From assembly GCA_954871525.1 (NCBI GenBank), contig OX940872.1, forward strand, positions 22,477,746 through 22,541,745: 64,000 bases of DNA. The letters run 5' to 3'. Below, piece by piece: positions 33,890 through 47,798 of the stretch. This stretch comes from Parietaria judaica. Taxonomy: Eukaryota; Streptophyta; Magnoliopsida; Rosales; Urticaceae. A program made the translations under genes and the position numbers. Positions within the stretch are counted from its first letter, which is position 1; the number at the start of each line of letters is the position of its first letter. A model generated the notes under the pieces. That model had not been told where the DNA came from. It did no database searches and worked only from the letters and a program-made list of their open reading frames with translations.

Positions 33890-35405
33890 AGGTCCTTCCA
33901 TATTTTTAAAACAACAATAAATAAATATATATATATATATTAAATGAACATATACGTGCATACATTGGTGTTGCATTAGTGTACATGTAGTTCCGTGTTG
34001 CATTGGTGACATGTAGTTCCGCCGTTGTATACATGTTGCATTTATTTAGCGTCATATCCATATAAACCATCAAACCACTTTAAGGCAGAACAAAATAACA
34101 TAAATACAATCTTGAACTTGAAGACACATTCGAAATTAAAGAGAAAGAAAAATCGAAATTGAACACATATACCTTTTTTTCTTTCTTTCTCTCGTTGTTT
34201 TCTTCTTCATAATTTTGCAACCAATATAGTTATCTATCAAATATCTTGTTTTGCCAAATGTACATACCATTTATATTATACGTGACATGCCATTTATAGG
34301 ACGCAACCACCAATATGTAGAGGCTGAGAAATGGCGGGCGAGTGAGTGAGTGTGTCGAATATACGTTGTGAGCTTGTACCTAACTTTTTGGCTTGATTTA
34401 TAAATTATGATCATCCAGTACTCTTGGATGACTAGTGGTAGGACCATTCATTCGTTCGTTTATTTATCTAACTAGTTATCAATGTTCTTAAATTTAAAAA
34501 CAAGTGATGCTGTTCAATTATATGACGGAAGCGTTGGCCGTTGCAGATACGGTCGTTGTAGCCATAATTTTATATTTTATGCCTTCGGCATGCTTGATTT
34601 TTGTGAATTGCGGCAACTGACATGGCTTCGGCATGCGATATGCACGTGAACAACTATAATATCAATGTGATGTTAATTGTAACTCTATATTTATATTTTA
34701 TATAAGTTACATGAATAATTTTTATTTTTATATTAATACAAATATACCCTATCAATATGATGTATTATTATTAGTGTTATTTTTTAATTATCTATTTATG
34801 TATTCTGGTGATGATAAATAAGTAATTTTGAACTTATATAAAAAAATGTCTAAATATTTAAACTTATTTTTCAACTTTTTCTTCGATATTTTTGTCAACA
34901 TGCGGCGTGCCGTGAAATTTATATGCTGCTTTTGCGGCATTTGACATGCCTTTTTTTTTTTTTTTGCGGCGGCGGGCGGCATGCCTGTAAAATAGAAGGA
35001 GCAAAACGGTGTCGGCATTGTCATTTAGAACCTTTGTTCGTTGCTCCCTTGGGTTGTCGGGATCCTGCTACATTGTCGTCGACGGACTCATGGGTTGTTA
35101 TCGCCTAGGTTCTTAGGGATGTCCTTTTGGCCCTTTGGTTTTTTCTATGGGCCAAGTTCTCCGGGCTTCGCCAAAATGAGCTTGGAATTGGGCTAATGGG
35201 CCTTGACGTCGACTGAAAGACCATAACTTCGATTAATGAGTCTTGACTTTGTCTTAGAGAGGCCCACATATTTAATAAACCTAAAAATACATGATAATAG
35301 TAATATATATACTCAATGCTAGTGTAAGATTTGCTACTTACGTAACTATATGCTACTGTAAACTTGATCGACATTTAAATACCTAATTCAACAATATGAG
35401 TATTA
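33890..35405. other. Intergenic, no gene seen
   Basis: AT-rich DNA with an (AT)n run (33920-33940). A cluster of GGCATG-type motifs (34575-34985), some next to GCGGC, may be an old DNA-transposon remnant, but no ends could be fixed. Confidence 0.4.
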
Positions 35406-35414
35406 TAAATTATA

Positions 35415-35808
35415 GGGATAATAGCGGCATAAGTCCTCAACCTTTACTCAACTGGGGCGGCATAGCCCCAACCCCATTTAATAGCAGTATAAGTACTAAA
35501 AGATGACTTCTGTCCATATTTGACTAACGGAAGTAGTCAACGTTTGCGTGGTCAGCTTCTCATCAACATGGACGCCACGTAATCCGACATGTCACCATAC
35601 ATGTCATCCTCGCGTCATCAAATTTAATGCAATCGCCATTATGGTGACGTGTATGGTGACATGTTGGATGACGTGGCGTCCACGTTGACGAGAAGCTGAC
35701 CACGCAAACGTTGACTACTTCCGTTAGTCAAATATGGACGGAAATCATCTTTTGGAGCTATGCCGCCCCAGTTGAGTAAAGGTTGAGGACTTATGCCGCT
35801 ATTATCCC
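35415..35808. mobile_element. Palindromic Mutator-like MITE, 9-bp duplication
   Basis: 394 bp and almost completely palindromic: GGGATAATAGCGGCATAAGT at the left is repeated in complement at the right end, and inner arms (GTCAACGTTTGCGTGGTCAG and complement) pair closely. The perfect target duplication TAAATTATA lies at 35406-35414 and 35809-35817. It is noncoding. Confidence 0.9.
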
Positions 35809-35817
35809 TAAATTATA

Positions 35818-38800
35818 TATATATATATATATATATATCTTTACACTTTACATGTAGTATAAGGTTTGAGGAAATAATATGTACACATACTGTATATTTC
35901 AGTATGACAGTGTACAAGTACTCGCAGGTGAATTGTCTGAGCTAACAACCGACCAAACACAGTTAAAAACCTTGTTTCTATTTGCTTCTGAATTTTGGGC
36001 AAAAGTACCAACCTCTAAACGACACATTAACTCTGATATTTTATTTCTTAATTACATGGTACAAAATTTCACCTTACATCGATAAAAACTACTTTTTTTA
36101 TTTAATAAAAACTACTTATTGTTATTATTAATGGTACATTAGTTTCATGGCATGTCTTTTTTTATTATTATCATTGTTATTATTACTAATTATTATTATT
36201 TTTATTTGAAGAAAACTAATTATTATTAGGAGGAAATAAATAACAAAATAAACTATGTAAGTGGGAATTTATTTGCATTTGCGCGTGGTCAAGGTGTGAC
36301 ACCCAATCATTGACACCCTTTCATTTTCTATGATATAAGAAAATTAAATGAAAAAATAAACATAATGATCGCGTGACCCACTCTCATTAAATTCTCCAGA
36401 TTGTTACAGGTCTTGCTTGGGCCTCTTCTTATGGGGCCCACGTTCCCCACTTGCCGAGCCCAAAATAACGTATTTTATGGAATTAATCTAGATTTGTGAG
36501 AATATTTATGCATGAATGTTCCATGAAAACCATATTATAAAATAATAATTGAATCAAATTGTCCAAGCATCCCAAACACTTGATTCTTTGCATATGTCCA
36601 CTCTATAATTTAAGGAAAAATTAGTAAAAAACAAAGTTTAAAAAATCATGTTTGCACAAAGAATTCTAGTGTTTCGCCCGCATTGTGAAAAATACGTCAA
36701 TTTGCCTTAAATCCTAAAGCATTTACACCATAATCAACCGGAGCTCTTAATGATTATAATCTTTCTTTCTCGCTCTCTCTTAGTAGTACCAAAATTTATG
36801 TTAAATCAAGGTTGGCCCTGATTATAGGCGAGCAATACCAATATCTCGGGCCTAAAACTTTAAAGGGTCTTAATTTTATTAGATATACTATTGGTACTTG
36901 ATTAAATATATATATATTTTAAATATTTTAGGGGCCAAAAAAATTCACTTAGTCTAAAACCCCGACTAAAAACAAAAAACTCAAGGTCAACCCTTCTTAA
37001 AATACTTAATTATTCTCCCGTTAAATGAAATTTCTCGTTTCACTCCCTGTGAATAAGCTTATGTTCACGACTCAAGACTTGATCTCGACATCCAACACGA
37101 AAAAGTGATCGCTATAAATAAATTATTATTTTATCAAATTTGATTTGTCATTTGTGTATTCCATAGCCATTAGGGCACATAATTTTTCTCCAAGATAACA
37201 TGCATCTTATGAATATTATGATTTCCGATTGAGTTGAATGTTGATCATAGTGAAATATGCATCATGTTCATCTTTGTTTCAGCTTATATTAATATGACAT
37301 TTTAAATTATTCCTTTTAGTATCAATACAAAAAATGTCAGGGTATAAAATACGAAAATATAAATAAGTATATCGCTTTCGAATTAATGAAATAGTAGGCC
37401 CGAAGTTTGACTTATGACCATGGAAATGTCTATCCAACAACTTGACTCATCCCTTGTCTTCTACTCCTTCTAGTTTTAGGCTCTTATGCCAAAATGCAGA
37501 GCATGTCGTTTCTTCTAATAAATTTAGGGAATAATTGTAATAGTATACCATCTCTATCAGTTATTCTTTTGTTCTTATTCACTATAAAAATGTAAAAACA
37601 TCAATAAAAATAAATAAAAATTCAATAAAAAGTTTAGGGTGTTTGGGAAGAAAATACATTTATAATTATTTACATAATCTTATTTATTTATGCCATTAAA
37701 ATTTGGCATTAATTATTACAGTAGCACAAAACTTTTAAGATAAATGTTATTAAAAAGCCACTCATTTTGTATTTTTTTTTTCATTACTAATACTAGGTTT
37801 CACTTTATAAAGTCATTATATTACGTTCTATAAAAATAAAGTCATTATATTACACTCAGCATTATTATATTTGTTATCGCTATTTATCTTTCGCATCAAA
37901 TTTTTTATTTTATGTACCTCATATATAAAGAGCTAAAACTCTTGTATTTAACTTATTAAAATTATAATTTAGCAACTTTTTAGCATTTTTTTTAGAACAT
38001 TGCCTAAATATCTTGTATATTTCTCCCTACAAAGCCCAAGCATTTCACTTTGTATTTGTGTAATTGTGTCTCTATTTGAGACTTCATTAATACGGTATAT
38101 ATAACCTTTTAAAAGTAAGATGCTACGCTCGCAACAGAAAAAATAAATACAAACTAAGAGTGTCGAATAAATTTGTCTAAAATTTTAACATAGATAGGTT
38201 CGCATTAAATACCGCTAATAATTATATATATATATATATATATATTTAGCTGTTTTTAAAAGAAAGAAGAAGCTGTCCGATTTGAGACTTGTGGTTGGAG
38301 ATGAATATGGTGAACTTGAAAATGGTGATTTAGTCGATGCTATTCTTAATTTGATTTCGACTCGAGTATGGATGTGACTCATATTTAATGCAAAGGCGAC
38401 CCAAATCCTAGGCATCCTTTTTATGGATTGGCAAATGGTAAATACGCCAATAATAATATTATTATAATATTGGTCAAAATCAATAGTAATATACATATAT
38501 AGGTTATTAATTTATTGCGAGGTCCTCGTATAAATTAATAGTAATAGTATATATTTTTAGCGAATTGAAATCATTCGAAATAGGAATTTAGAATGGGGAC
38601 GTATGTCAGTATATGTATAGTATAAGTATAACTATATGTGAATCTCCTTTTTCTTTTAATCCAGCATTAAAACGAGCAGCTTAGGAAATTTGGCTTGTTG
38701 AAAAACAACGGAGTATGAATTTCCCATTAGTTAATATACGAATTATAAATTCTTATATAGAAAAATGAAATCACTTATTACTTTTCTTAAAACTAATATT

Positions 38801-40204
38801 ACACAGTCGAACTGTTCAAATAGCGATTTATAAAATTACGGGTGTAACACCAAATGTCTACTTATCAGATTTTTTTGCGATTTATTTTTTTTTTTTTTTG
38901 CAAATAACTATTTCAAACAAATATTATATATAAACTATATATATATATATAATGTATAGCAATGCTACCCATTGGAAGATAGTATTAAGGTCCATTAAAA
39001 AAAAAAAGATAGTATTACTATTAACTATTAAGGTATCTTTTGAAAAAAAAAAGTTTGAGGAAGAAAAGAGTGGGTGGGTCCATGTGGATTGTGTGTGGCC
39101 TCACCTGACGAACGGAATCCAACCGTACGATTTGATTACTTCACTCACATCCTTACAAAAATACCATACTCTCAAAGCCTGATCATCATTTTCATCGCAT
39201 TTCTTATAATAATTACTTTTCAATTTTCATATCCTGACAAAAACCTTCACTCTCCAAGAATTACCCCATTCCGAATAATAGCAATTGCTGCATATAAAAC
39301 CCAAAGTCAAACAAATAATAAAATTATCTCATCATTACTTGCTCTATATAATATAATATCGTAAATAAAAATTACAATACAAAACGACTACTCTTGCAAT
39401 TCACATTAACATGTTTTTTTTTCTTTTCTCGAGAATTGTTAGTGGGCGTGTGTGTTGGTACTTGGGATTTTGTACGGATGTGGCGTTGGATTATATATTA
39501 GTTAGTCCTTAATTATATAATTAGTGAATGAAACATTTCATTTATTAATTATATAGTTTATTGTCCAACTAAACCTGAGGTTTGTTCACATTCATAAGTG
39601 ATAAAGTTAAAGAATTAAGTAATATATATATATATATATAGCCTAAATACCAAAATTTGCAATACCTCATCTCATACTCATATTCTATTTAAGTATGATA
39701 ATGAGTCAATGGAATTGTCTCTGAACAATAAAAAATGCATTTTTATCCGAGATCATGTGTACGATTAAACTTGGTCAATAGTCGATAAATTCATTCCGCT
39801 GTAAACTAATTTATAGAATTTTTCCGAAACAATACACATGTATGTAATTCTACAGTTATTATACGAATAAACCTAACGCCAAGCGACAAACTCGTTACTA
39901 TGAAGGCTGATTTAGAAAGAATACGTTAGAACGGTTAGAAAGACAAAGAGACGAGCTCGACCACGGACGCCGCGGAAAAACCTAAAAGTAGCAAGTTTAC
40001 CTGCCAACAATAAAAAAGAAAAAGAAAAGAAAAAAGCACTCGTTAGCCTGAAAAAAAAAATACATCATTAATCAGAAGAGTATCATCATCTTTCACTCTT
40101 CAGTAATCTTCACTCACTTTTCCCCACTGCGCACTTTACCAAAAACGACATCCAGAAAGCGCAGTAAAAGCCTAAAACGACACTCAAAACACTCTCTCCT
40201 TTCT
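35818..40204. other. Intergenic, upstream region of the FORKED-like gene
   Basis: AT-rich, with (AT)n runs at about 35815-35838, 38221-38246 and 39620-39641. Only short open frames are seen, none recognised. The last 400 bases contain the presumed proximal promoter of the gene starting at 40293. Confidence 0.5.
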
Positions 40205-40212
40205 CTATAAAG
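40205..40212 (+). promoter_or_regulatory. Probable TATA box of the FORKED-like gene
   Basis: CTATAAAG lies 81 bases before the start codon. A CT repeat (40261-40278) follows in the presumed 5' leader, a common feature of plant leaders. Confidence 0.6.
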
Positions 40213-40292
40213 CGCCAACCTTCCCATCCACTTCCATTACTCCCCTTAATCTGCGCACCACTCTCTCTCTCTCTCTCTTCAAACTGCACACA

Positions 40293-43200
40293 ATGGAGAA
40301 ACCCGGGTCCGAGTCGTGGCGACCCGACCCGACTCTCGCCGGAATGCTCTACAAGCCGCCGGAGACGCCGCGCGAGCCAATGGAGTTCCTCTCCCGCTCC
40401 TGGAGCGTCTCCGCCATGGAAATCTCCAAGGCCGTGGCGCCGCCCCACGCGCTGCTCTCCCGGACCCACCTCGCCGGAGGCGGCGGCTCCGGCGCCATCC
40501 CGGAGGACTTATCCGGCGAGATAGAGGAGGCGGCGGCGTTCTCCGGCAACCCGTTCTCGTTCGCGTCGTCGGAGACCTCGCAGATGGTCATGGAGCGCAT
40601 CATGTCTCAGTCAGTAAGTGACTGTTGGGTTTCGCCTTTTTGCGGATTAAATAATAGATTTTTATTTGTCTGTTTCCTCTTGTAGCTTCTGGGTTTTGTT
40701 TTTTTTTCGGATCATAAACATTAATTTAACTGCTAAATCCACAACAAGAATATAGAAACCTTTTCCGGTTTAAGTAGTTTTTTTTTTGTTCATTTTGAAG
40801 GACTAAAGTGCAAATATTTTAATTGTTTGGGCAGCAGGATGTATCGCCGAGAACTTCAGGGAGGCTCTCGCACAGCAGTGGGCCTCTTAACGGCACGCAA
40901 AGCTGCGGCTCTCTCACCGATAGCCCGCCGGTTTCTCCTTCCGATATCGATGACGTCAAGGTTGGTTAATTAATTAGTTAATTATTAATATATTTGAGCG
41001 GAAACCGCCTCGGGGAACTAGCCGGAGTGTGATAATTGGCCCGGTCACCGTCTATTTATCGGTAAAAAAAAATCGCTTATTCGGCTTTTCTTCGCGACCC
41101 GGTTTTCCAAAGCAGGAAAAGGGGTAAAACGGTCAGCTTTTTCACTTACCAAAGCAAAGGGTTATGCCTTATGTCATAAACCATGAAGCTGTCGAGGCTT
41201 GTGTGTTGGCTTTGTCCGGAAGGTAACTACACGCGCGCATGGTCTTTCTTTCTTGCTTGCTTGCTTTTGTGGCAAGTAAGTTATTGTGAATTTGCAAAGA
41301 CTGGTCCCTGTGAGTTGTGGAGTTGTATTAATGGAGCAACAAAACCAGAAATATTACAGTGTTTCTCTCTCTGTTGTGTTCTCGTAACCGACGACACTGC
41401 CACGAGCTTCTTCGTTAGTACTTCCTAATCATATTCTCACTCTGGTTTCTCCATTAATAACCCATTTCACATTCTCACCTTTCTCCATATCTATATACAT
41501 ATATATTTATTTATTTATATAATATACTATATAAATATTGAGATATCGCATATATATATTTATTATTTGTGGCTCCTAAACAAACCATATGTCTTGAACT
41601 TGCCAATTTCGGGCCTACTTATTAATGACATGATAAAATGATATGTTTATAATAATAAATTTAAACTATAAAAATGGTCGGAATCAAACTTCCGTTTTTT
41701 TTGTTTCTTCCCCAAAAAACCCCGGAACCGGAGCTTCACCCGAGTCGAGAATATACTATTTTAATACATGAATTTTTATTTTAAATAAAACGACGATCCA
41801 AATTAAATAAAACTAGATTTAAATTAATAAAAAGTTTGAACAAACTAATTTGACATTTTATTTTTAATAGTTCTACCGTCCGGCGAAACCCTTGAACACG
41901 CAATTCCGGGCGCCGGTGAACGCGGTTGGTCCTGGAACTGGGGGCGGGAAGACGGTGGGGCGGTGGCTGAAGGACCGGAGGGAGAAGAAGAAGGAGGAGA
42001 CACGAGCTCAGAACGCGCAGCTTCATGCTGCTATCTCGGTGGCTGGAGTCGCTGCTGCGATAGCGGCTATTGCGGCCGCCACAGCTGCTTCGTCGGGGGC
42101 GGGAAAAGACGAGGTGATGGCGAAGAACGACATGGCTGTCGCGTCCGCCGCCACGCTGGTTGCTGCGCAGTGCGTGGAGGCGGCGGAGGCCATGGGCGCC
42201 GAGCGCGAGCACCTTGCCTCGGCTGTTAGCTCTGCCGTGAATGTCCGCTCCGCCGGCGACATCATGACGCTAACAGCCGGCGCTGCGACAGGTATACCAT
42301 CTAAATTCATTTAATGCCTAATTTAATTTCTTGTTATATTTTTCATATTTATTGTATTGCAATAGTTATCTGAATCTCATTTTAACAATTTAGTTTAATT
42401 AGTTATGTATGTAATATATTAGTAGACTAAAGAGTATTTATGGCAATAAAATATTTAATTTTGACAAATTTCATATGGAAATAGTAAGTTTTGAAAATAG
42501 GTGGTTTATATGTTTCTGCAAAAATCAATGTGGTGGGTAAATAGTAATATTTTTGTTATCCTAAAATAGGTTACTCTTAAAAACTATGGTTAAGCCATAA
42601 GTGTAGTGTATGTGTGTAATATTTATGGCTATATTCTCCACTTGACAAAAATGCCCCTCTTGTTTCCAGCCCTGCGCGGCGCTGCGACACTGAAGGCGAG
42701 GGCGCTGAAGGAAGTGTGGAACATCGCGGCGGTTATCCCTGTGGAGAAAGGAATGACTACCCCTGGAGGTGGCGGCAAGGGTAGCAATGCGAACTCCAAC
42801 AGCAGTTTCAGCGGCGAGCTCGTGCCGGAGGAGAATTTCCTCGGCATCTGCAGCAAAGAGCTGCTCGCCCGGGGCTGCGAGCTTCTCAAGCGAACCCGAA
42901 AAGGTAATTTCACATCTAGGGTCGGACTTAAAGTCTTCTTAAAAATGGTTGTGGTCTCCTCCAAACCTCTAAAAATGTTCAAAAAATTACACTACATTTA
43001 TATATTTTTTCATTTTTACATTTAATTATTCTTACTCATGTAGTCTTCTTCACTGAATTTATATCTATGGTCTACCACTGTTCACATCACATAAATATTA
43101 GTACACTATAGTATGATCCTTTAAATTTGTATATTTAATTGGTGATTAATTGAGAATTGTTGTGTGATTATTAATGTAGGTGATCTTCATTGGAAAATTG

Positions 43201-44149
43201 TGTCTGTTTACATAAACAGAGCAAATCAGGTATTGGATTTTAATTCTTCTTTATTTCTTTCACTTCTCAGTCAATTATTTGGGCATCAATTGGGCACCTT
43301 TTTATTTTTAATATTTATTAAATGTGTGAACTTGGTATAGCAAAAGAGCACATTGAAAGAGTATGATTGAAGAAATTGTACCATTCTTTTATTTTACTTT
43401 ATTTTTTGAACACTTTGGAATTCTTTTTGAGCAGGTTATGTTGAAGATGAAGAGCAGGCACGTTGCTGGGACCTTCACAAAAAAGAAAAAGAGTAGGTTT
43501 TTAAATGCTTTTTTATTTTATTTGATTAAATTCACTCATAATAATCAAAAGTTCAAAGCCCTCTCTCACTTTTGTCTTTCACTGAATAAGTGTCTCCTCT
43601 CACTTGGGGATTTGTGAAAGTTCCTCAGTGGATTAAAGATGAACAAAAAGAAAAAAGAAACAATACACAAAGTAAAGTGATATATTCCTCTTTTATTTCA
43701 TGGGTGAAAAAAAAAACATAAAATTCTTAGTCCCAAAATTGTTTTTCAAATCAGGAACGTGGCCGATTCACGGCATTTCACTCGGGCTGCGCCGGTTTTG
43801 TATGTTTTATTAATTTATTATATAAAATATTTAAAGAATCGGACGGATCCGGTCCGATTTGGAATAGTTTGGTTTTTTCTTTTGACTTCAAATATATATA
43901 ATCTAAAGTTTATTTATTTATTGGAATTTTGCAGATGTGGTTTTGGAAGTGTTGAAAGACATGCCGGCGTGGCCGGGGCGTCACTTGCTGGAAGGCGGCG
44001 AGAATAGGCGCTATTTCGGGCTGAAAACAGTGATGAGAGGCGTTGTGGAGTTCGAGTGTAGAAGCCAAAGAGAGTATGATATTTGGACTCAAGGCGTTTC
44101 AAGGCTTCTCTCCATTGTGGCTGAAAAGAACAATAGACATAGGGTTTGA
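40293..44149 (+). CDS. VAN3-binding protein / FORKED-like protein (auxin canalization and PH-like domains)
   Basis: Seven exons with consistent phases: 40293-40613, 40835-40960, 41871-42291, 42670-42903, 43180-43229, 43435-43492, 43935-44149. They give about 474 residues, the usual size of this family. The N-terminal part has [18 protein letters not shown] and, in exon 3, [17 protein letters not shown] followed by an alanine-rich helix, the hallmark of the auxin canalization domain (DUF828). The C-terminal third (exons 4-7) is the plant PH-like domain, ending with [19 protein letters not shown]. Arabidopsis relatives (FKD1/VAB and FORKED-LIKE proteins) work with the ARF-GAP VAN3 at the trans-Golgi to direct PIN auxin carriers and leaf vein joining; that role is inferred here. 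Exon 2 could start at 40838 instead, dropping one glutamine. Coding exons are GC-rich against AT-rich introns. Confidence 0.92.
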
Positions 44150-44978
44150 TATCATATATTTTTAATTAAATAATTAATTATATCTTTCGACTTTAAATGT
44201 TGTTTCTTTCTACTTTGGGATTAGGATATTAAGATGCTTGGTGGGTAGGGTCTCTCTGATATATATTTTCCTTTTTTTTTTTGCGTAGCCCACATTTCAA
44301 AAGCACAAGTTTTTTGATATTTTGATGGGCTTTTTTGTTGTAAAAAAAGGTTGGATGGATTGGTGATAAATTAAAGATAATATAAGCTTTTTTTCTTGTT
44401 CAAATTCTAATTGTAATCTTTCTTCGCTTTTTTTCTTTTCTTGTTATTGGAAGAAAGTTTTTGATGGCATAAAATTAAAGGTAATTTTATTATTTTTATT
44501 ATTAGTATTAGTTCGAAGTGGCTAAAAAAAAGATTTGATGGTGATAAAATTAAATAAATTAATGTGTTGGATGGTGATAAATTAAGGATGGTATAAGCTT
44601 AATTCGAATTGAGGAGTCTCTCATACTTTTTCGTTGTGTGAATGGATTTTATTGTGTGCTTTGTTTTTGTCTTTTTTATTTTTGAATTGGAAAAAGGTAA
44701 AGTGGGGATTGTGAGGATTTAAAGTTTATATGGTGACACCATGTGATCCAAGTCTATGTCCTTGAAGGAAAACAAAAGAAGTATCTTGGACTAAGGTAGT
44801 CAAAAGATGACTCAATAAGAATTATAAATATTAATGATAATAAAACAACAACAAAGGAAACCCCATTTGGATAAAGAAAAGAGAGCATATTGGAAATAAA
44901 GTCATGGCCGTGATTCTTTGAGAATTTTATTTATTCTTTTGTTGAGATTTGGCTTTTGTTCTCTAATGTTTTTTTACA
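44150..44978. other. 3' region of the FORKED-like gene and spacer
   Basis: Presumed 3' untranslated sequence, then AT-rich spacer. A short direct duplication (TTGGATGG...GTGATAAATTAA...GGTATAAGCTT-like) occurs at about 44352-44390 and 44567-44602. No gene. Confidence 0.45.
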
Positions 44979-45353
44979 AGAATAATAGCGGCATAAGTAT
45001 TTATTGTTGTATGAAATGAGGTGACCTATTCTCAAATTTTTAAATAAGTTCAAAGATTGCTAAATCGGGTCGTAGACTAGTTACGTTCCAAATTCTCCCA
45101 TTAAAATTGAGTGTGATACGAAGAATAAAAAAATCGTCAATTTAACCTCTTCGTCACGTTTATTGTTCTACTCCCTCGTCGCATGTCGCAATTTTGAAGT
45201 CGAGTTTTTTTTTCCTACTAGGGATAAGTTGGGATTAACCAATCGGACTGACATGAATAAGCACCCTTTCGAAATAAATTCCGCTAATTTAAAATTTTGA
45301 GAATATGTCAGCCCCATCTCACACAACATTAAAGGGTACTTATTCCTCTATTT
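44979..45353. mobile_element. Degenerate foldback MITE
   Basis: The left part (ATAATAGCGGCATAAGTA, then CCTATTCTCAAATTTTTAAAT) is mirrored by the right part (TTAAAATTTTGAGAATATG, then GGGTACTTATTCC). It resembles the GCGGC family, but the ends are eroded and no target duplication was found. Confidence 0.5.
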
Positions 45354-47416
45354 TTCCTTTTCTATTATGTTTTTCTTGTAGCTTAGTTTAAGGTTCTTGA
45401 TTAGGTGTAAAATGTAATCATGATTGTTTTGGGCTGTAATTTGCAACTTTATGAAATAAATATTGAGTGAGTGAATGCAACACAAAGTCTTGGGCCGGAA
45501 TTTTTAATTAGTGAAAAATCAGAATGGTGAGGTCTTAAATGTCATAAAAGTTGGATTATCTATCTAAACCAAGTGATTAAAGCTTCTTTCTTAGTGTTCT
45601 TGTAAACATAAACTAGACAAACTCTGTTATGCTTACCTGAAAATCTTTACTAGTTTCTAGGGCTTTATTTTTATTGCAAGTTGGAACACATGACAAGAGT
45701 TACAAAAATATAATTAAAAATTAGAGTTTTGCATATTATTTTTTATTTTTTTTTATTAGTTAAATTCTTCTAGGGATGAGTTAAGTTTGTTTAATGGTAA
45801 AGTTAGATAAGAATCTGTGTATTTTGTCTATACTAACAAAATTTTATTTTTTAATCTTTACATTTTGTCTTAATCAATGTTTTTCTTTAATCAGCTTTAT
45901 TGTTCAGAACATAATAATGCTTGCATCCAAATACAAACAAAAAATCAGCAATCTCATCAGTCACTACTAATATTTTCTGTATTCTATTTATAGTTGAGAC
46001 AAAAATAAAACTTACAAGCTATAAATATTTTTTGGTTAAAGTTTTTAGCTTTCAGTTATATTTAAAAGAAATAAATTTAATTAAATAACTACTTAATTGT
46101 TTATCATGATGAATCTATCAATTTTATTTCATTATATTTAACAGTATATATTATGACAAGTATGCATGCTTATTGCTCACCTAACTAATAGTCAAGTGAC
46201 GGAAACGCGTGAGTTTTACGTGGTTCAACACCGTTAAAATATGTTGCCAGTTGAATAAAATAGTATTAATTACGTGTCTATGGAAATTGGCAGATAACTT
46301 GTTTTAAGAAGGGTAATTATGATGATTACATTTTTCCAAGTCTATAATATTGTTTTAATGTTATACAATATATATTTGCTGAATCGCATACATGGAAATG
46401 TTTATTTTAGAGAGACACATATATTATGTTGTGTATGTGTTCTACGTGGTCTTCGTATATTAGTTGGTTGGGCTTTTTCTAAAGCTTTTTTTGGGAATAA
46501 ACTAAATGGGCCCAAGTTTAAAATATAGCGAACTTCGTGGCAATAGCTTTCGGCCCAAAGTTAAAATGGGCCAAAGCTTTTTAAGTCTCATGCTAGATCT
46601 CTTAGAGAATGAACATGTGCAAAACTTCAAAATAGTATACAAAATTAGGGTAAAATAGAACCCTGAATATTATAATAATAACACAATTAGAAATTATGCT
46701 TGACCGCCTTTTTCGTTTACCTCGCTTCGTCGCCTATCCCATCTTTTTTATATAAAAAAAGAGAGAAAAACCGGCCAACACTCAGGAGTAACATGCCGGA
46801 TTGCACCAAAACTGAGTTTTTGGCGGTAAAAAATACCCCCTCCCATTGGATACCAAATGATCGCTCGTCTCTAATTTAATCGTTTCTAGTAACTATTTTT
46901 ATTTGATTTCCTAGTTTACTTAAGTATTTAAATAATTGCCTTTTGGCAAGTATCTATCGGAAAATGGCTAGCGGCGATCGTTCGTAGATATTTAAATAAT
47001 CGTTATCGTTAATATAATATACTTTTAGCGCTAAAATTCACAAGATAAAGAGTGTAGCTTCAAAAAAAAATTACGAACCTAGTTCTAACTTATTATAATT
47101 ATTATTTTATACAATACTCAGGTTGCCGGTTTGTTTGTAAAATTTAATCGGCATTTTTTTCCCCAATAAATTCAGTTACCAAAACGCCACCGGTAAGCCC
47201 TTCGGATCGGCCTTTACCCATTAGTAATCCCGTGAAATAAAACTATTAGAAGTATTTTTCTTAACTTTTATACATTATCCATCAATTTGATTTGGGCCAC
47301 GAGCCCAATAACAAGCAATCTTATCTCATCTCATGGATTTAACATTTATTTTTCACATATAAATCCCACCAAAAATATCTTCTCTCAACTTAGCCAGCAA
47401 GGAACACACTGAAACG
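45354..47416. other. Intergenic, no gene seen
   Basis: AT-rich, with only short unrecognised frames. The last few hundred bases form the promoter region of the chlorophyllase gene. Confidence 0.5.
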
Positions 47417-47426
47417 TGACACGTCA
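47417..47426 (+). promoter_or_regulatory. ACGT-core (ABRE/G-box-like) element upstream of chlorophyllase
   Basis: TGACACGTCA lies 61 bases before the start codon. ACGT-core sites bind bZIP factors in abscisic acid and light responses. Function here is inferred from the motif only. Confidence 0.4.
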
Positions 47427-47487
47427 CCATTTTACTACACATAAAAACGACATGAAAACGGTCTCAGAAAATCAGGAGTAAAGGAAA

Positions 47488-47764
47488 ATGGCTTCCTTGT
47501 TACCCTGCCCAGTTTCCAGTCCCAGCGTTTTCGAAAACGGAAATTACAAAACCGTTTTGCGAAAAGTGGAAGGTGAGAAATGCGGCAGGGAAATTACAGT
47601 CCTACCCCCGAGGCCACTCTTGATCTCCATGCCATGTGAAGAAGGAGAAGATAGAGAATTCCCAGTGGTGCTGTTCTCTCACGGCTATCTTCTCTACAAC
47701 TCTTTCTATTCTCAGCTCATCCAACACGTCGCTTCTCATGGCTTCATCGTCATAGCTCCCCAGG

Positions 47765-47798
<34 letters not shown>

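Noticed and set aside
38221..38246. (AT)n runs, also near 18480, 39620, 47770, 59965 and 60500, as possible array or satellite
   Set aside because: They are simple microsatellites typical of plant intergenic DNA, with no spacer-repeat structure like CRISPR.
40110..40621. Alternative frames on both strands over the first FORKED-like exon
   Set aside because: GC-rich coding sequence opens other frames; only the frame starting at 40293 joins the later conserved exons.
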